Counted from the stretch's first letter, positions 1 to 7,700 are shown. The stretch: 19,203 bases of DNA from Oscillospiraceae bacterium (GCA_016287555.1 JAEFAK010000009.1:1-19203); one strand, 5' to 3'. A program made the numbers and translations. Notes: generated by a model from the letters alone, not told the origin.

Positions 1-459
1 ACGGGGCTCAACAGGGAGCCCGCGACGTACCTCGCCCTCTCGAAGCACGGCAACATCGCCGCCATAAAGGAGGCGGGCGGCAACGTCTCCAAGATAGCCG
101 AGACGATGGCCCTCATCGGCGATTCGATGACGCTCTATTCCGGCAACGACGACCAGATCGTCCCCCTCATGGCGCTGGGCGCGAAGGGCTGCATCTCGGT
201 CCTGGCCAACGTCATGCCCGCCGGGGCGCACGAGCTCTGCCGCCGCGCGCTCGCGGGCGATTTCGCCGGCGCGCTGGAGCTGCAGCTTCGCTGGCTGCCG
301 CTCATAAACGCGCTCTTTTCCGAGGTCAACCCCATCCCCGTCAAGGCCGCCATGGCCGCGATGGGCTGGTGCGAGAACTTCCTGCGCGGCCCGCTCTATC
401 CGATGGAGGATCCCTCGAAGCTCCTGGCCGAGATGCGCGCCGCCGGGATAGAGTTCTGA
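1..459 (+). CDS. dapA: 4-hydroxy-tetrahydrodipicolinate synthase, C-terminal part (5' end outside window)
   Basis: The reading frame is open from base 1 and encodes the last 152 residues of a DapA-type (beta/alpha)8 aldolase. DapA condenses pyruvate with aspartate semialdehyde in the cytoplasm, the first committed step of lysine and diaminopimelate synthesis. The segment NIAAIKEAGG near residues 18-27 of the fragment carries the lysine expected to form the Schiff base with pyruvate. It is followed by the conserved SGNDDQIVPLMALGAKGCIS stretch. The C-terminal helices, with NPIPVKAAMAAMGW, are typical of bacterial DapA. The stop lies 10 bases before the lysA start, so the two are almost certainly co-transcribed. 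N-acetylneuraminate lyase-like paralogues share the fold, but the lysA neighbour and the NPIPVK segment favour DapA. Confidence 0.93.
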   Translation, partial: TGLNREPATYLALSKHGNIAAIKEAGGNVSKIAETMALIGDSMTLYSGNDDQIVPLMALGAKGCISVLANVMPAGAHELCRRALAGDFAGALELQLRWLPLINALFSEVNPIPVKAAMAAMGWCENFLRGPLYPMEDPSKLLAEMRAAGIEF

Positions 460-469
460 GGGCTGGGCC

Positions 470-1765
470 ATGCTGCATACGAACATAGGCGTCAACGCCG
501 CGGGTCATCTGACCTTCGCCGGCGTCGACACGCTCGATCTCGCCGCCCGGTTCGGGACGCCGCTCTACCTCCTCGACGAGGACCGCGTCCGCGCCCGCGC
601 GCGCGAATACGTGGAAACGATGCGCGAATGCATGCCGGAGGGGAGCGCCCCGCTCTATGCGGGCAAGGCGCTCAGCTTCGCGGGGATATACCGCGTCGTC
701 TGCTCCGAGGGCATGAACATAGACGTCGTCTCGCAGGGCGAGATAGCGACGGCGCTCGCCGCCGGGGCCGACCCCGCGCGCATGTTCTTCCACGGCAACA
801 ACAAGACCGACGCGGAGATCGCCTACGCCATAGCCCATAGGATAGGCCACTTCATCGTCGACGGGTTCGACGAGCTCTACGCCGTCGACCGCGCGGCCGC
901 CGAAGCGGGCGTGGTGCAGCGCGTGCTGCTGCGCCTGACCCCCGGCATCGACCCGCACACCTTCGAGGCCGTCAATACGGGCATGGACTGCCAGCTCGGC
1001 GTCCAGATGGACAGAGCGATGGAGTTTCTCTCCGAGGCGCTCGAATGCGAGCATCTCTCCGTCGTCGGGCTGCACTGCCACATCGGCTCGCAGGTGTTCG
1101 ACGCGCAGCCCTTCCTCGACGCGGCGGACATCATGCTCAGCTTCATGGCCGACGCGCTGACTCTGCGCGGCTTCATCCCCGAATACCTTGACCTCGGCGG
1201 CGGCTTCGGCGTGCGCTATACCGAGGACGATCCCTTCGTCGACATCCCCGCCGAGATAAGGCGCATAGCCGAGCGCGTGCGCGAGGGCGTCAGGGCGCGC
1301 GGCCTCTTTGAGCCCGCGATCCTGCTCGAGCCGGGGCGCAGCATCGTCGCCGACGCGGGCATGACGCTCTATACGGTCGGGCAGGTCAAGCCCGGCACGG
1401 ACGGCGCGAAAAACTACGTCACCGTCGACGGCGGCATGAGCGACGACCCCCGCTTCGCGCTCTACGGCTCGCGCTATACGGTCTATCCCGCCTCCCGCAT
1501 GGACGAGGAGCGCGAGCTCGTCTGGACGGTCGCGGGCCGCTGCTGCGAATCGGGCGACGTCGTGGCCGAAAACGTCCCGCTGCCCTCCCCGCGGCGCGGG
1601 GATCTGCTCGCAGTCGCCGTCACGGGCGCGTACAACTTCTCCATGGCCTCGAACTACAACAGGGTCTGCCGCCCCGCGCTCGTCATGCTCTCGGGCGGGG
1701 AGGCGCGCGTCGGCGTCCGCCGCGAGACCCCGGAGGATATCATGGCGCGAGACATTGTAGATTAA
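470..1765 (+). CDS. lysA: Diaminopimelate decarboxylase
   Basis: A complete 431-residue PLP enzyme of fold type III that decarboxylates meso-diaminopimelate to L-lysine, the last step of the pathway. Visible motifs are the PLP lysine K66 in LYAGKAL, HIGSQ at 204-208, the phosphate-binding GGGFG at 243-247, EPGR at 287-290, and the C-terminal CESGD at 359-363 contributed by the partner subunit at the active site. Length fits the family (about 415-450). The ATG is preceded by GAGGG overlapping the dapA stop with 7-base spacing, so translation is probably coupled. K66 is followed by AL rather than the commoner AN. A hairpin about 15 bases after the stop closes the dap operon. Ornithine/arginine decarboxylase relatives are unlikely given the DapA neighbour. 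Confidence 0.95.
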   Translation: MLHTNIGVNAAGHLTFAGVDTLDLAARFGTPLYLLDEDRVRARAREYVETMRECMPEGSAPLYAGKALSFAGIYRVVCSEGMNIDVVSQGEIATALAAGADPARMFFHGNNKTDAEIAYAIAHRIGHFIVDGFDELYAVDRAAAEAGVVQRVLLRLTPGIDPHTFEAVNTGMDCQLGVQMDRAMEFLSEALECEHLSVVGLHCHIGSQVFDAQPFLDAADIMLSFMADALTLRGFIPEYLDLGGGFGVRYTEDDPFVDIPAEIRRIAERVREGVRARGLFEPAILLEPGRSIVADAGMTLYTVGQVKPGTDGAKNYVTVDGGMSDDPRFALYGSRYTVYPASRMDEERELVWTVAGRCCESGDVVAENVPLPSPRRGDLLAVAVTGAYNFSMASNYNRVCRPALVMLSGGEARVGVRRETPEDIMARDIVD

Positions 1766-1778
1766 GACGGATCCGCAT

Positions 1779-1804
1779 AGCCCCGCCGGCCACGGCGGGG
1801 CTTT
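1779..1804 (+). terminator. Probable intrinsic terminator after lysA
   Basis: Ten-base perfect stem AGCCCCGCCG / CGGCGGGGCT (1779-1788 with 1793-1802) around the 4-base loop GCCA. The T run is short (about three T, then CGTCGTC), so termination may be incomplete. It lies just after lysA and before the next promoter. Confidence 0.65.
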
Positions 1805-1834
1805 CGTCGTCGCGCGGGGAGCCTTTCAAATCGG

Positions 1835-1863
1835 TTGAAATATCGCGCCGCGGGTGATAAACT
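1835..1863 (+). promoter_or_regulatory. Sigma-A-type promoter for the TSUP exporter gene
   Basis: TTGAAA (1835-1840), a 17-base spacer and TAAACT (1858-1863) stand 28 bases before the ATG at 1892. A second AT-rich hexamer, TATACT at 1868-1873, has no -35 partner. The TTG of the -35 box happens to be in frame with the downstream gene. It is a less likely start because ATG 1892 has a well-placed AGG. Confidence 0.55.
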
Positions 1864-1891
1864 GAACTATACTGAAATTACGAGGCTTTGT

Positions 1892-2665
1892 ATGTTGATA
1901 TTCGGCTATTCGGCATGGCTCGTCGCGCTCATCTGCGCGGGCGTTTTCCTCGCGGGGCTCGTCGATTCCATCGGCGGGGGCGGCGGGCTCATCTCCGTGC
2001 CTGTCTACCTCATGGCCGGGCTGCCCGCCCACGTCGCGCTCGGGACGAACAAGCTCTCCTCCGGCATCGGGACGGCGGCCTCCATGCTGCGCTACGCGCG
2101 CCGCGGCTTCGCCGACTGGAAGCTCGCGCTGCCGGCCGCGCTTTTCGCGCTGGGCGGCTCGCATCTGGGGACGCGGCTGCAGCTCATGGTCGACGAGCGC
2201 ATACTCAAATACGTGCTGCTGGCGGTGCTGCCCGTCGTCGCGTTCATCATGCTGCGCAAGAGGGCGCTGCGCGAGGAGGAGGGGGAGATAGACCTCTCGA
2301 AGCGGCGGCTCATCGTCTGGGGCTCGTCGCTGCTGCTCGGCATATACGACGGATTTTACGGCCCCGGGACGGGGACGTTCCTCCTGCTTATCTTCTGCGG
2401 CGCGGCGAAAATGGACGTGCGCAAGGCGTCAGGCAGCGTCAAGATAGTCAACTTCGCCTCCAACATGGGCGCGCTCGCGACCTCGCTCGCCGCGGGGACG
2501 GCGCTCGTCCCGCTGGGGCTGACGGCGGCGGTATTCTCGATCGCGGGCCATTTCATCGGCTCGGGTCTGACGATAAAAGACGGCACGAAGGTAGTCCGGC
2601 CCGTCATATGCATCGTTCTCGTCCTGCTGGCGATAAGGGTCATATACGAGCTTGTTCGCGGATAG
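1892..2665 (+). CDS. TSUP (TauE/SafE) family membrane exporter
   Basis: 257 residues, very hydrophobic, about eight membrane segments in the two-repeat layout of the TauE/SafE family, whose characterised members move sulfite, sulfoacetate or other small organic or sulfur anions. The first-repeat signature is DSIGGGGGLISVPV (25-38) followed by GTNKLSSGIGTA. The second is DGFYGPGTGTF (153-163) followed by KASGSVKIVNFASN (178-191). A charged cytoplasmic linker (about 122-139) separates the halves. The start was set at ATG 1892, which has AGG 6 bases upstream. An in-frame TTG at 1835 would add 19 polar residues and coincides with the promoter. The FAD oxidoreductase gene follows after 12 bases, so exporter and enzyme are probably one operon and may act on related compounds. 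Substrate is not deducible from sequence. Confidence 0.88.
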   Translation: MLIFGYSAWLVALICAGVFLAGLVDSIGGGGGLISVPVYLMAGLPAHVALGTNKLSSGIGTAASMLRYARRGFADWKLALPAALFALGGSHLGTRLQLMVDERILKYVLLAVLPVVAFIMLRKRALREEEGEIDLSKRRLIVWGSSLLLGIYDGFYGPGTGTFLLLIFCGAAKMDVRKASGSVKIVNFASNMGALATSLAAGTALVPLGLTAAVFSIAGHFIGSGLTIKDGTKVVRPVICIVLVLLAIRVIYELVRG

Positions 2666-2677
2666 AAAGGAGCAGTC

Positions 2678-3883
2678 ATGGAAAAGAAATTCATCGAAGT
2701 AAGAGACAGCGTCCCCGTCGTCGGGGAGACGGACGTCCTCGTCATAGGCGGCGGCGTCGCGGGCTGCGCGGCGGCGCTTGCCGCGCGGAGGAACGGCGCG
2801 CGCGTCACGCTGCTGGAAAAGGGGATAATCCTCGGCGGCCTCGCGACGCTGGGGCACGTCTGCGTCTTCCTCGCCATAGACGACGGCGTCGGCAACAAGA
2901 TATACGGCGGCCTCACCGAGGAGCTGCTGCACCTCACCTTCAAGTACGGCCCGAGCGACCTCCCGCCCGAATGGAAGCGCGGCGTCTGGCACGTCGACAA
3001 CCCCTCCGGGCGCTACCGCACGACCTTCAATATCCCCGCCTTCGTCATCGCGCTCGACGAGATCATGGAGCAGGAGGGCGTCGAGGTCGTCTTCGATACG
3101 GTCTTCTCCGAGCCCATCATGGAGGGCGACGTCTGCAAGGGCGTCATAGTCGAGAACAAGTCCGGCCGCACGGCCTACATGGCAAAGATCGTCATCGACG
3201 CCTCGGGCGACGCGGACGTCTTCGCGCGCGCGGGCGCGGAATGCGTCGACGGCGGCAGCCCCGTCACCCACTGGACCTACGAGGCGACCTTCGAGAAGAT
3301 GCGCGAGGGCATCGAGGCCGGCGACATACTCAAGGCCTTCAACCTGCGCTGGTTCGGCCTCGGCCCCGGCAACCCGAAGGCCGAGCTCATCAAGGGCATC
3401 GACTCCGAGGGCGTCAATACCTATATCCGCCATTCCCGCGCGCCCGTCCTCGAATTTCTCAAGACCAACGAGCGCCGCAAGGACTATGCGATGATGACGA
3501 TGCCCTTCATGCCGCAATTTCGCATGACGCGCATGATACGCGGGCTGGGGCAGTTCGCCCTCGCCGACGGGGCATACTGCGAGACGTCCGTCGGCTGCAT
3601 GACCCCCGGCCTCGGGACGGGCAAGCTCCCGGTCTATGAGTTCCCCTTTGAGGCGCTGCTCGACAGCCGCATCGAGAATATGGCGGCGGCGGGGCGCATC
3701 GTCGCCTCCGCGGACGGCGACGCCTGGGCGCAGACGCGGTATATCCCCGCCTGCACGCTGACCGGCGAAGCCGCCGGCACGGCGGCCGCCCTCGCGCTCA
3801 AAGAGGGCTGCATCCTCCGCGACCTCCCGATCGCCAAGCTGCAAAAAGTGTTGGTCGACGCGGGGAATAAGATACACGTGTGA
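2678..3883 (+). CDS. FAD-dependent oxidoreductase (FAD_oxidored type)
   Basis: 401-residue flavoprotein. The N-terminal dinucleotide-binding fold is clear: LVIGGGVAGCAAALAA (21-36) with the GxGxxG loop and the ribose-binding acidic residue in LLEKG (E47). It is followed by GGLATLGH, the flavin-contact loop of this family. The C-terminal FAD segment is AAAGRIVASADGDAWAQTRY followed by LTGEAAGTAAALAL. There is no signal peptide or membrane anchor, so it is probably cytosolic. The family (PF12831-like) covers uncharacterised dehydrogenases related to fumarate reductase and glucose-inhibited division flavoproteins; the substrate cannot be assigned. AAAGGAG lies 5 bases before the ATG. It follows the TSUP exporter closely and is closed by a strong terminator, so the two form a bicistron driven from the promoter at 1835. 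Confidence 0.87.
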   Translation: MEKKFIEVRDSVPVVGETDVLVIGGGVAGCAAALAARRNGARVTLLEKGIILGGLATLGHVCVFLAIDDGVGNKIYGGLTEELLHLTFKYGPSDLPPEWKRGVWHVDNPSGRYRTTFNIPAFVIALDEIMEQEGVEVVFDTVFSEPIMEGDVCKGVIVENKSGRTAYMAKIVIDASGDADVFARAGAECVDGGSPVTHWTYEATFEKMREGIEAGDILKAFNLRWFGLGPGNPKAELIKGIDSEGVNTYIRHSRAPVLEFLKTNERRKDYAMMTMPFMPQFRMTRMIRGLGQFALADGAYCETSVGCMTPGLGTGKLPVYEFPFEALLDSRIENMAAAGRIVASADGDAWAQTRYIPACTLTGEAAGTAAALALKEGCILRDLPIAKLQKVLVDAGNKIHV

Positions 3884-3900
3884 GTTATAACAAGAAGAGT

Positions 3901-3934
3901 GGCGCGGACCCTGACTAGGGGGCCGCGCCTTTTC
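3901..3934 (+). terminator. Intrinsic terminator after the FAD oxidoreductase gene
   Basis: Stem GGCGCGG (3901-3907) with CCGCGCC (3923-3929), with additional inner CCCT/AGGG pairing, followed directly by TTTTC at 3930. It ends the exporter-oxidoreductase transcript and insulates the next promoter. Confidence 0.85.
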
Positions 3935-3948
3935 TCACTCTCCCTGCG

Positions 3949-3977
3949 TTGACAAGCGCTTACGTTTCGCATATACT
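3949..3977 (+). promoter_or_regulatory. Strong sigma-A promoter with an overlapping operator-like palindrome
   Basis: Consensus TTGACA (3949-3954), a 17-base spacer and TATACT (3972-3977), 35 bases before the ATG at 4013. The palindrome AAGCGCTT begins inside the -35 box (3954-3961) and continues as AC. It fits the AANCGNTT centre of LacI-family operators and most of the CcpA cre consensus, though the outer cre bases do not match. Bound protein would block the -35 box, so repression is the natural reading. The promoter is seen directly; the operator is inference. Confidence 0.8.
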
Positions 3978-4012
3978 TTTATCATAAAATCTTACTTTGC
4001 GAGGTGCAGAAA

Positions 4013-5764
4013 ATGAGCAAGGTTTCCCTTGAGATCATGGAGCCGCGCGGCGTTTTGAAGGACTCCCGGCGCGTGGGGCTCTCCGTCCCCCGTCTCGACA
4101 CGCTCGATGGCAAGACCATCGCCCTCATGAGCATCAATATCCCCGGGCGCTACGGCGCCTCCGCCGACCCCTTCTATGACGTGCTCGAGCGCAAGCTCCT
4201 CGAGCGCTATCCGACGGCGAAGTTCCTCCGCATGGATTCCTTCGGGACACCCGTCGCCCCGCCGAGCAAGGCGACCGAGGTCGCCGCCCAGTGCGACGCA
4301 TGGCTCGAGGGCATCAAGGACTCCCACTCCCAGGCGCGGCACGACGCCGGCGTCTGCATGGAGCTCGCGGGCAAGCCGGGCGTCAGTCTGAGCGTCGACG
4401 TGCTGCTGCGCGCCAAGCAGGCCAATCAGGACATAAACGGCATGCCCAACGTCCGCATCGCGACCGTCCCCGCGACGGACTACTGCGCCGCGAAGTTCGA
4501 TGACGCGGCCATGGAGAAGGTCGTCGACGGCTGCATCGACGATATCATCGCGAAGCTGACCGACCCGCTGACCGAGGAGGAGAAGCGCAGCTTCGACATC
4601 GCCCCGGACTACGGCAACAAGGTCTTCGAGGGCGAGAGCTACGCCGAGGCGTATGAGAAGTTCGTCGAGTTCCTCGACGAGAACCATATCTGGGACGGGC
4701 ACGCCGTCGCGCCGCCGACGCCGGAGGCCGTCGAATGGATGCTGTCCGGGACGACGTACCCGCGCGACAAGGTCATCGGCATGATGGAGCCGAAGCTCGG
4801 CTACGCGACCGTCGAGAAGATCGCGATCGCCGCCGTCATGGCCGGCGCGAAGCCGGAGCATCTGCCCCTCATCATAACCATAATCGAGACGCTGACCGAC
4901 CCGGGCTTCAACCAGTTCCACGTCGTCAACGAGATACTGCCGGCGATCTTCGTCTCCGGCCCGATCGTCAGGGAGCTCGGCCTGAACAACAAGGTCGGCT
5001 ACCTCGCCCCCGGCGTCCGCGCCAACAGCGCGATAGGCCGCGCCGTCCTCATGTGCATGATAACCATCGGCTGGCGCGATATGACGATCTATGCCTCGCC
5101 CGGCGGCCCGGGCCGTCCCGCGGCATATGCCAACATCTTCGTCTGCGAAAACCAGGAGGACAGCCCCTGGGAGTCCTGGGCCGAGCAGAACGGCTTCGGC
5201 CCGGACGAGAGCATCGTCACGGCCTGCGAGTTCGTCAATGAGGCGCGCGGCCCCGCCGAGAGCCTCGGCTACGGCAGCGTGCAGGAGCGCATAGACTCCG
5301 TCGCGGCCCTGTTCGGGCGCAACGGCTCCGTCTTCGGCGGCTACGGGCTGCCCCGCTTCGCGGGAGCCGTCCGCCATATGCTCGTCATGCACCCGGCCCT
5401 CGCCCGCCAGATCGCGAACGCGGGCTTTACAAAGCGCGGCTTCATCGAGTATGTGCAGAAGACGAACACGATAGACTACGATACCATGACCGAGGAGCAG
5501 CGCGACGCCCTGCGCGACGCGCTGCGCAAGGATAACGCCGTCGGCCGCATGTCGCTGACGCCGGAGGACGTCAAGCCCGGCCTCCACCGCGAGCCCTTCT
5601 CCAAGCCGGAGCACCTCATGGTCTTCGTCTCAGGCTCCGGTTCCGGCAACACGAACCTCTATGAGACGTCGGCGGGCTCGTCCGCGGGCTTTATCGGCGG
5701 CGCATCCAAGCCCTGGATGATAAAGGTCGTCCACGGCGCCGCGCTGACCAAATACGGCAAGTAA
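4013..5764 (+). CDS. UGSC-family-like protein lacking the redox Cys/Sec motif
   Basis: 583 residues, no signal peptide. The layout resembles the UGSC family of (seleno)proteins: an N-terminal alpha/beta domain (about 20-190) and a C-terminal domain (about 235-420) with ATVEKIAIAAVMAGAKPEHLP (one residue split here as ATVEKIAIAAVMAG then AKPEHLP, 265-285), GVRANSAIGRA (334-344) and SPWESWAEQNGF. A further conserved-looking region runs to the C-terminus and ends in a Gly/Ser-rich stretch. Where family members, as I recall them, carry U/C-G-S-C before a His-Asp pair, this protein has KDSHSQARHD (102-111). His110-Asp111 remain, but both redox positions read Ser and Gln. No in-frame TGA interrupts the gene, so selenocysteine is excluded. 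ATG 4013 has GAGG 8 bases upstream; a GTG at 4004 is less likely. It is transcribed alone from a strong promoter. The biochemical role is unknown; a non-redox derivative of the family is inferred. Confidence 0.7.
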   Translation: MSKVSLEIMEPRGVLKDSRRVGLSVPRLDTLDGKTIALMSINIPGRYGASADPFYDVLERKLLERYPTAKFLRMDSFGTPVAPPSKATEVAAQCDAWLEGIKDSHSQARHDAGVCMELAGKPGVSLSVDVLLRAKQANQDINGMPNVRIATVPATDYCAAKFDDAAMEKVVDGCIDDIIAKLTDPLTEEEKRSFDIAPDYGNKVFEGESYAEAYEKFVEFLDENHIWDGHAVAPPTPEAVEWMLSGTTYPRDKVIGMMEPKLGYATVEKIAIAAVMAGAKPEHLPLIITIIETLTDPGFNQFHVVNEILPAIFVSGPIVRELGLNNKVGYLAPGVRANSAIGRAVLMCMITIGWRDMTIYASPGGPGRPAAYANIFVCENQEDSPWESWAEQNGFGPDESIVTACEFVNEARGPAESLGYGSVQERIDSVAALFGRNGSVFGGYGLPRFAGAVRHMLVMHPALARQIANAGFTKRGFIEYVQKTNTIDYDTMTEEQRDALRDALRKDNAVGRMSLTPEDVKPGLHREPFSKPEHLMVFVSGSGSGNTNLYETSAGSSAGFIGGASKPWMIKVVHGAALTKYGK

Positions 5765-5772
5765 AACGCGCC

Positions 5773-5887
5773 CAAAGCCTTCCCCTGGGAGGGGAAGGTG
5801 GCCGAGCGAAGCGAGGTCGGATGAGGTCGATTTTTACCCTCATCAGTCAGCTCCGCTGACAGCTTCCCCCAAGGGGGAAGCGTTTGG
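5773..5887. repeat. Composite palindromic intergenic repeat (copy 1, complete)
   Basis: The gap between the UGSC-like and HD genes is filled by nested hairpins: CCTTCCCCT/AGGGGAAGG (5778-5798), GATGAGG/CCTCATC (5820-5844), GTCAGC/GCTGAC (5846-5860) and GCTTCCCCC/GGGGGAAGC (5862-5881). The outer arms CCAAAGCCTTCCCC and GGGGGAAGCGTTTGG are themselves nearly complementary, so the whole unit can form a cruciform or a branched RNA. It resembles dispersed repeats seen in gut Clostridia genomes. It may also end transcription of the upstream gene, as no T-tailed terminator is seen there. Confidence 0.75.
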
Positions 5888-5920
5888 AGCGCCGCATCTG
5901 TCTGCAGGAAGGGGCATACC

Positions 5921-6496
5921 ATGGAAAAACTCACGCTCGAGCGCGCAAAGCAGCTCAATGATTCGCAGGTCACGGAGGAGCATCTTATCCTCCACGCGAA
6001 AAACGTCATGTACGCCATGGGCGCCATGGCCGACCATTTCGGCGAGGACCGCGAGCACTGGATGGCAGTCGGCTATCTGCACGACTATGACTATGAGAAG
6101 TTCCCCGACGAGCACCTGCGCCATACGAAGGACGAGCTGCTCGCCGAGGGCGTCCCGGAGGCGGACGTCCGCGCCATCCTCAGCCACGGCTGGGGCATCT
6201 GCTCCGACGTCGAGCCCGTCACGAACATGGAAAAGAGCCTCTTCGCCGTCGACGAGCTGACCGGCATAATCCAGGCCTGCGCGCGCATGCGCCCGCACGG
6301 CATCGTCGACCTCGAGCTCAAGAGCTTCATGAAGAAATTCAAGGACAGGAAGTTCGCCGCCAAGTGCGACCGCGACCTCATAATCCGCGGCTGCGGGCTG
6401 CTCGGCATGGAGGTTGCGGACCTCGCGGGCGTCTGCATCGAGGGCATGAAGCCCTACGCCGCCGAGATCGGCCTGCTCGGCACGGAGGGCGCATGA
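5921..6496 (+). CDS. HD-domain phosphohydrolase-like protein
   Basis: 191 residues, soluble. Motifs of the HD metal-dependent phosphohydrolase superfamily appear in order: H25 in LILHAKNV, H54-D55 in GYLHDYDYE, H89 in ILSHGWG and D111 in LFAVDELTG. These are the expected metal ligands, so the enzyme should be active. HD proteins of this compact kind hydrolyse nucleotides or phosphoesters, but the substrate is not visible. The ATG follows AGGAAGGGG with good spacing. The stop overlaps the next start as ATGA, coupling it to the metallopeptidase gene. Upstream is a palindromic repeat rather than a clear promoter, so the transcription start is not defined here. Confidence 0.85.
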   Translation: MEKLTLERAKQLNDSQVTEEHLILHAKNVMYAMGAMADHFGEDREHWMAVGYLHDYDYEKFPDEHLRHTKDELLAEGVPEADVRAILSHGWGICSDVEPVTNMEKSLFAVDELTGIIQACARMRPHGIVDLELKSFMKKFKDRKFAAKCDRDLIIRGCGLLGMEVADLAGVCIEGMKPYAAEIGLLGTEGA

Positions 6497-6876
6497 TAAC
6501 CCTCGAGGAATATAAGCAGATCATCGAGGAGCTGCTCGACGAGCTGCCGGAGGAGTTTTTCCGGGAGCTCAGCGGCGGCGTGACCGTCTCGGAGGCGCTC
6601 GTCATCCCGGACTACGCCAAAGCGGGCGATCTATATACCATGGGGCAGTATCAGGTGTCCTACGGCGTGCGCCAGATCAATATGTTCAAGGGCTCGTTCG
6701 ACCGCGCCTACCCGGACGCGGACGTCGCCCGCGCGCGCGAGCTCCTGCGCGGGATACTGCGCCATGAGTTCCGCCACCATATGGAATCCCTCGGCAGCAT
6801 CCATAATTCCTCCTCCCTCGAGGCCGAGGACGCCCGCCGCAAGCAGGCGTATCTGGACCGCCACGGGGAAGGGTAA
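6493..6876 (+). CDS. Small zincin-like metallopeptidase-family protein
   Basis: 127 residues. The C-terminal third carries the zinc-binding HExxH motif as HEFRHH (91-96), followed by an acidic cluster LEAEDARR (109-116) that could supply the third ligand. The N-terminus (EEYKQIIEELLDELPEEFFR) is a predicted amphipathic helix. Size and order match the small 'metallopeptidase family' proteins of Clostridia (PF06262-like); no substrate is known. The start ATG at 6493 overlaps the HD gene stop (ATGA) and has GGAGGG 4 bases upstream. A longer frame starting at 6364 is rejected because it lies inside the HD gene and is low-complexity arginine-rich. No signal peptide, so probably cytosolic. Confidence 0.82.
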   Translation: MITLEEYKQIIEELLDELPEEFFRELSGGVTVSEALVIPDYAKAGDLYTMGQYQVSYGVRQINMFKGSFDRAYPDADVARARELLRGILRHEFRHHMESLGSIHNSSSLEAEDARRKQAYLDRHGEG

Positions 6877-6896
6877 GGCCCCTCACGAGGCGCATC

Positions 6897-7640
6897 ATGC
6901 AAAAACGCAGATTTCTCAACGGAAACCAAATAAAGATCATCGCGATCGCCGCCATGACGCTGGACCACCTGACGTGGGCGTTCTTCCCGGGGACGCAGGC
7001 GGTCTGGTACGTCTTCGCGCTGCATATCGTCGGGCGGCTGACCGCGCCGATAATGTGGTTCTTCATCGCGGAGGGCTGCCACTATACGCGCGACGTGCGC
7101 CATTATCTCGGCCGCCTCTTTATCTTCGCGATAATTTCCCACTTCGCCTATGATTTCGCCTTCGGCATCCCATTTCTGCCGCTGTCGACGGGGCCGTTCA
7201 ATCAGACGAGCGTCATGTGGTCGCTCGCGTGGGCGGCGGTCCTCATCGTCGTCTGCCGGAGCGAGCGCGTCCCGCAGTGGGCGAAGATACTCGCCGTCGT
7301 CTTCGCGTGCGTCGTATCCTTCCCGTCGGACTGGTCGAGCATCGCGGTCATGTGCCCGTTTTTCCTCTATGCGCACAGGGGCAGCTTCAAGCGGCAGGCG
7401 CTCGATATCGTCATATGGACGTTCGTTTATGCGCTGGTCTATTTCATCTTCCTCGACAGGCTCTACGGCGCGCTGCAGATGTTCACGTTTCTGACCATAC
7501 CCATCCTCGCGCGCTACAACGGTGAGCGCGGCAAATGGAAGGGCATGAAGTGGTTTTTCTATTTCTACTACCCGGCGCACCTCGTCGTCATCGGGCTCGT
7601 GCGCCTCGCCCTACACGGCGACGTGCCGATAATCTTCTGA
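6897..7640 (+). CDS. TraX-family integral membrane protein
   Basis: 247 residues with about eight hydrophobic segments. The family pattern is clear: IKIIAIAAMTLDHLTWAF near the N-terminus, GRLTAPIMWFFIAEG followed by TRDVRHYLGRL (first third), and the C-terminal FFYFYYPAHLVVIGL. TraX of the F plasmid acetylates pilin; the many chromosomal homologues in Firmicutes have no established role, so the plasmid name should not be read as conjugation here. No conjugation genes are nearby. GAGG sits 6 bases before ATG 6897, and the gap to the metallopeptidase gene is 20 bases, so the HD, metallopeptidase and TraX genes probably form one transcript. Confidence 0.85.
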   Translation: MQKRRFLNGNQIKIIAIAAMTLDHLTWAFFPGTQAVWYVFALHIVGRLTAPIMWFFIAEGCHYTRDVRHYLGRLFIFAIISHFAYDFAFGIPFLPLSTGPFNQTSVMWSLAWAAVLIVVCRSERVPQWAKILAVVFACVVSFPSDWSSIAVMCPFFLYAHRGSFKRQALDIVIWTFVYALVYFIFLDRLYGALQMFTFLTIPILARYNGERGKWKGMKWFFYFYYPAHLVVIGLVRLALHGDVPIIF

Positions 7641-7700
7641 GGACGCAGGCTCGGAAATCATCGCGCCCTGCGCGCACCCCGCGGGGGGGAGACGCAGACA

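Noticed and set aside
3954..3963. Confident CcpA cre site
   Set aside because: Only the central AANCGNTNNC fits; the outer TG and final A of cre do not, so it is reported only as operator-like.
4313..4348. Selenocysteine (in-frame TGA) in the UGSC-like gene
   Set aside because: The frame is open throughout and has no TGA at the motif, so Sec is not used here.
6897..7640. Conjugative element signalled by TraX
   Set aside because: No relaxase, type IV coupling or secretion gene is present, and TraX-like proteins are common chromosomal genes in Clostridia.
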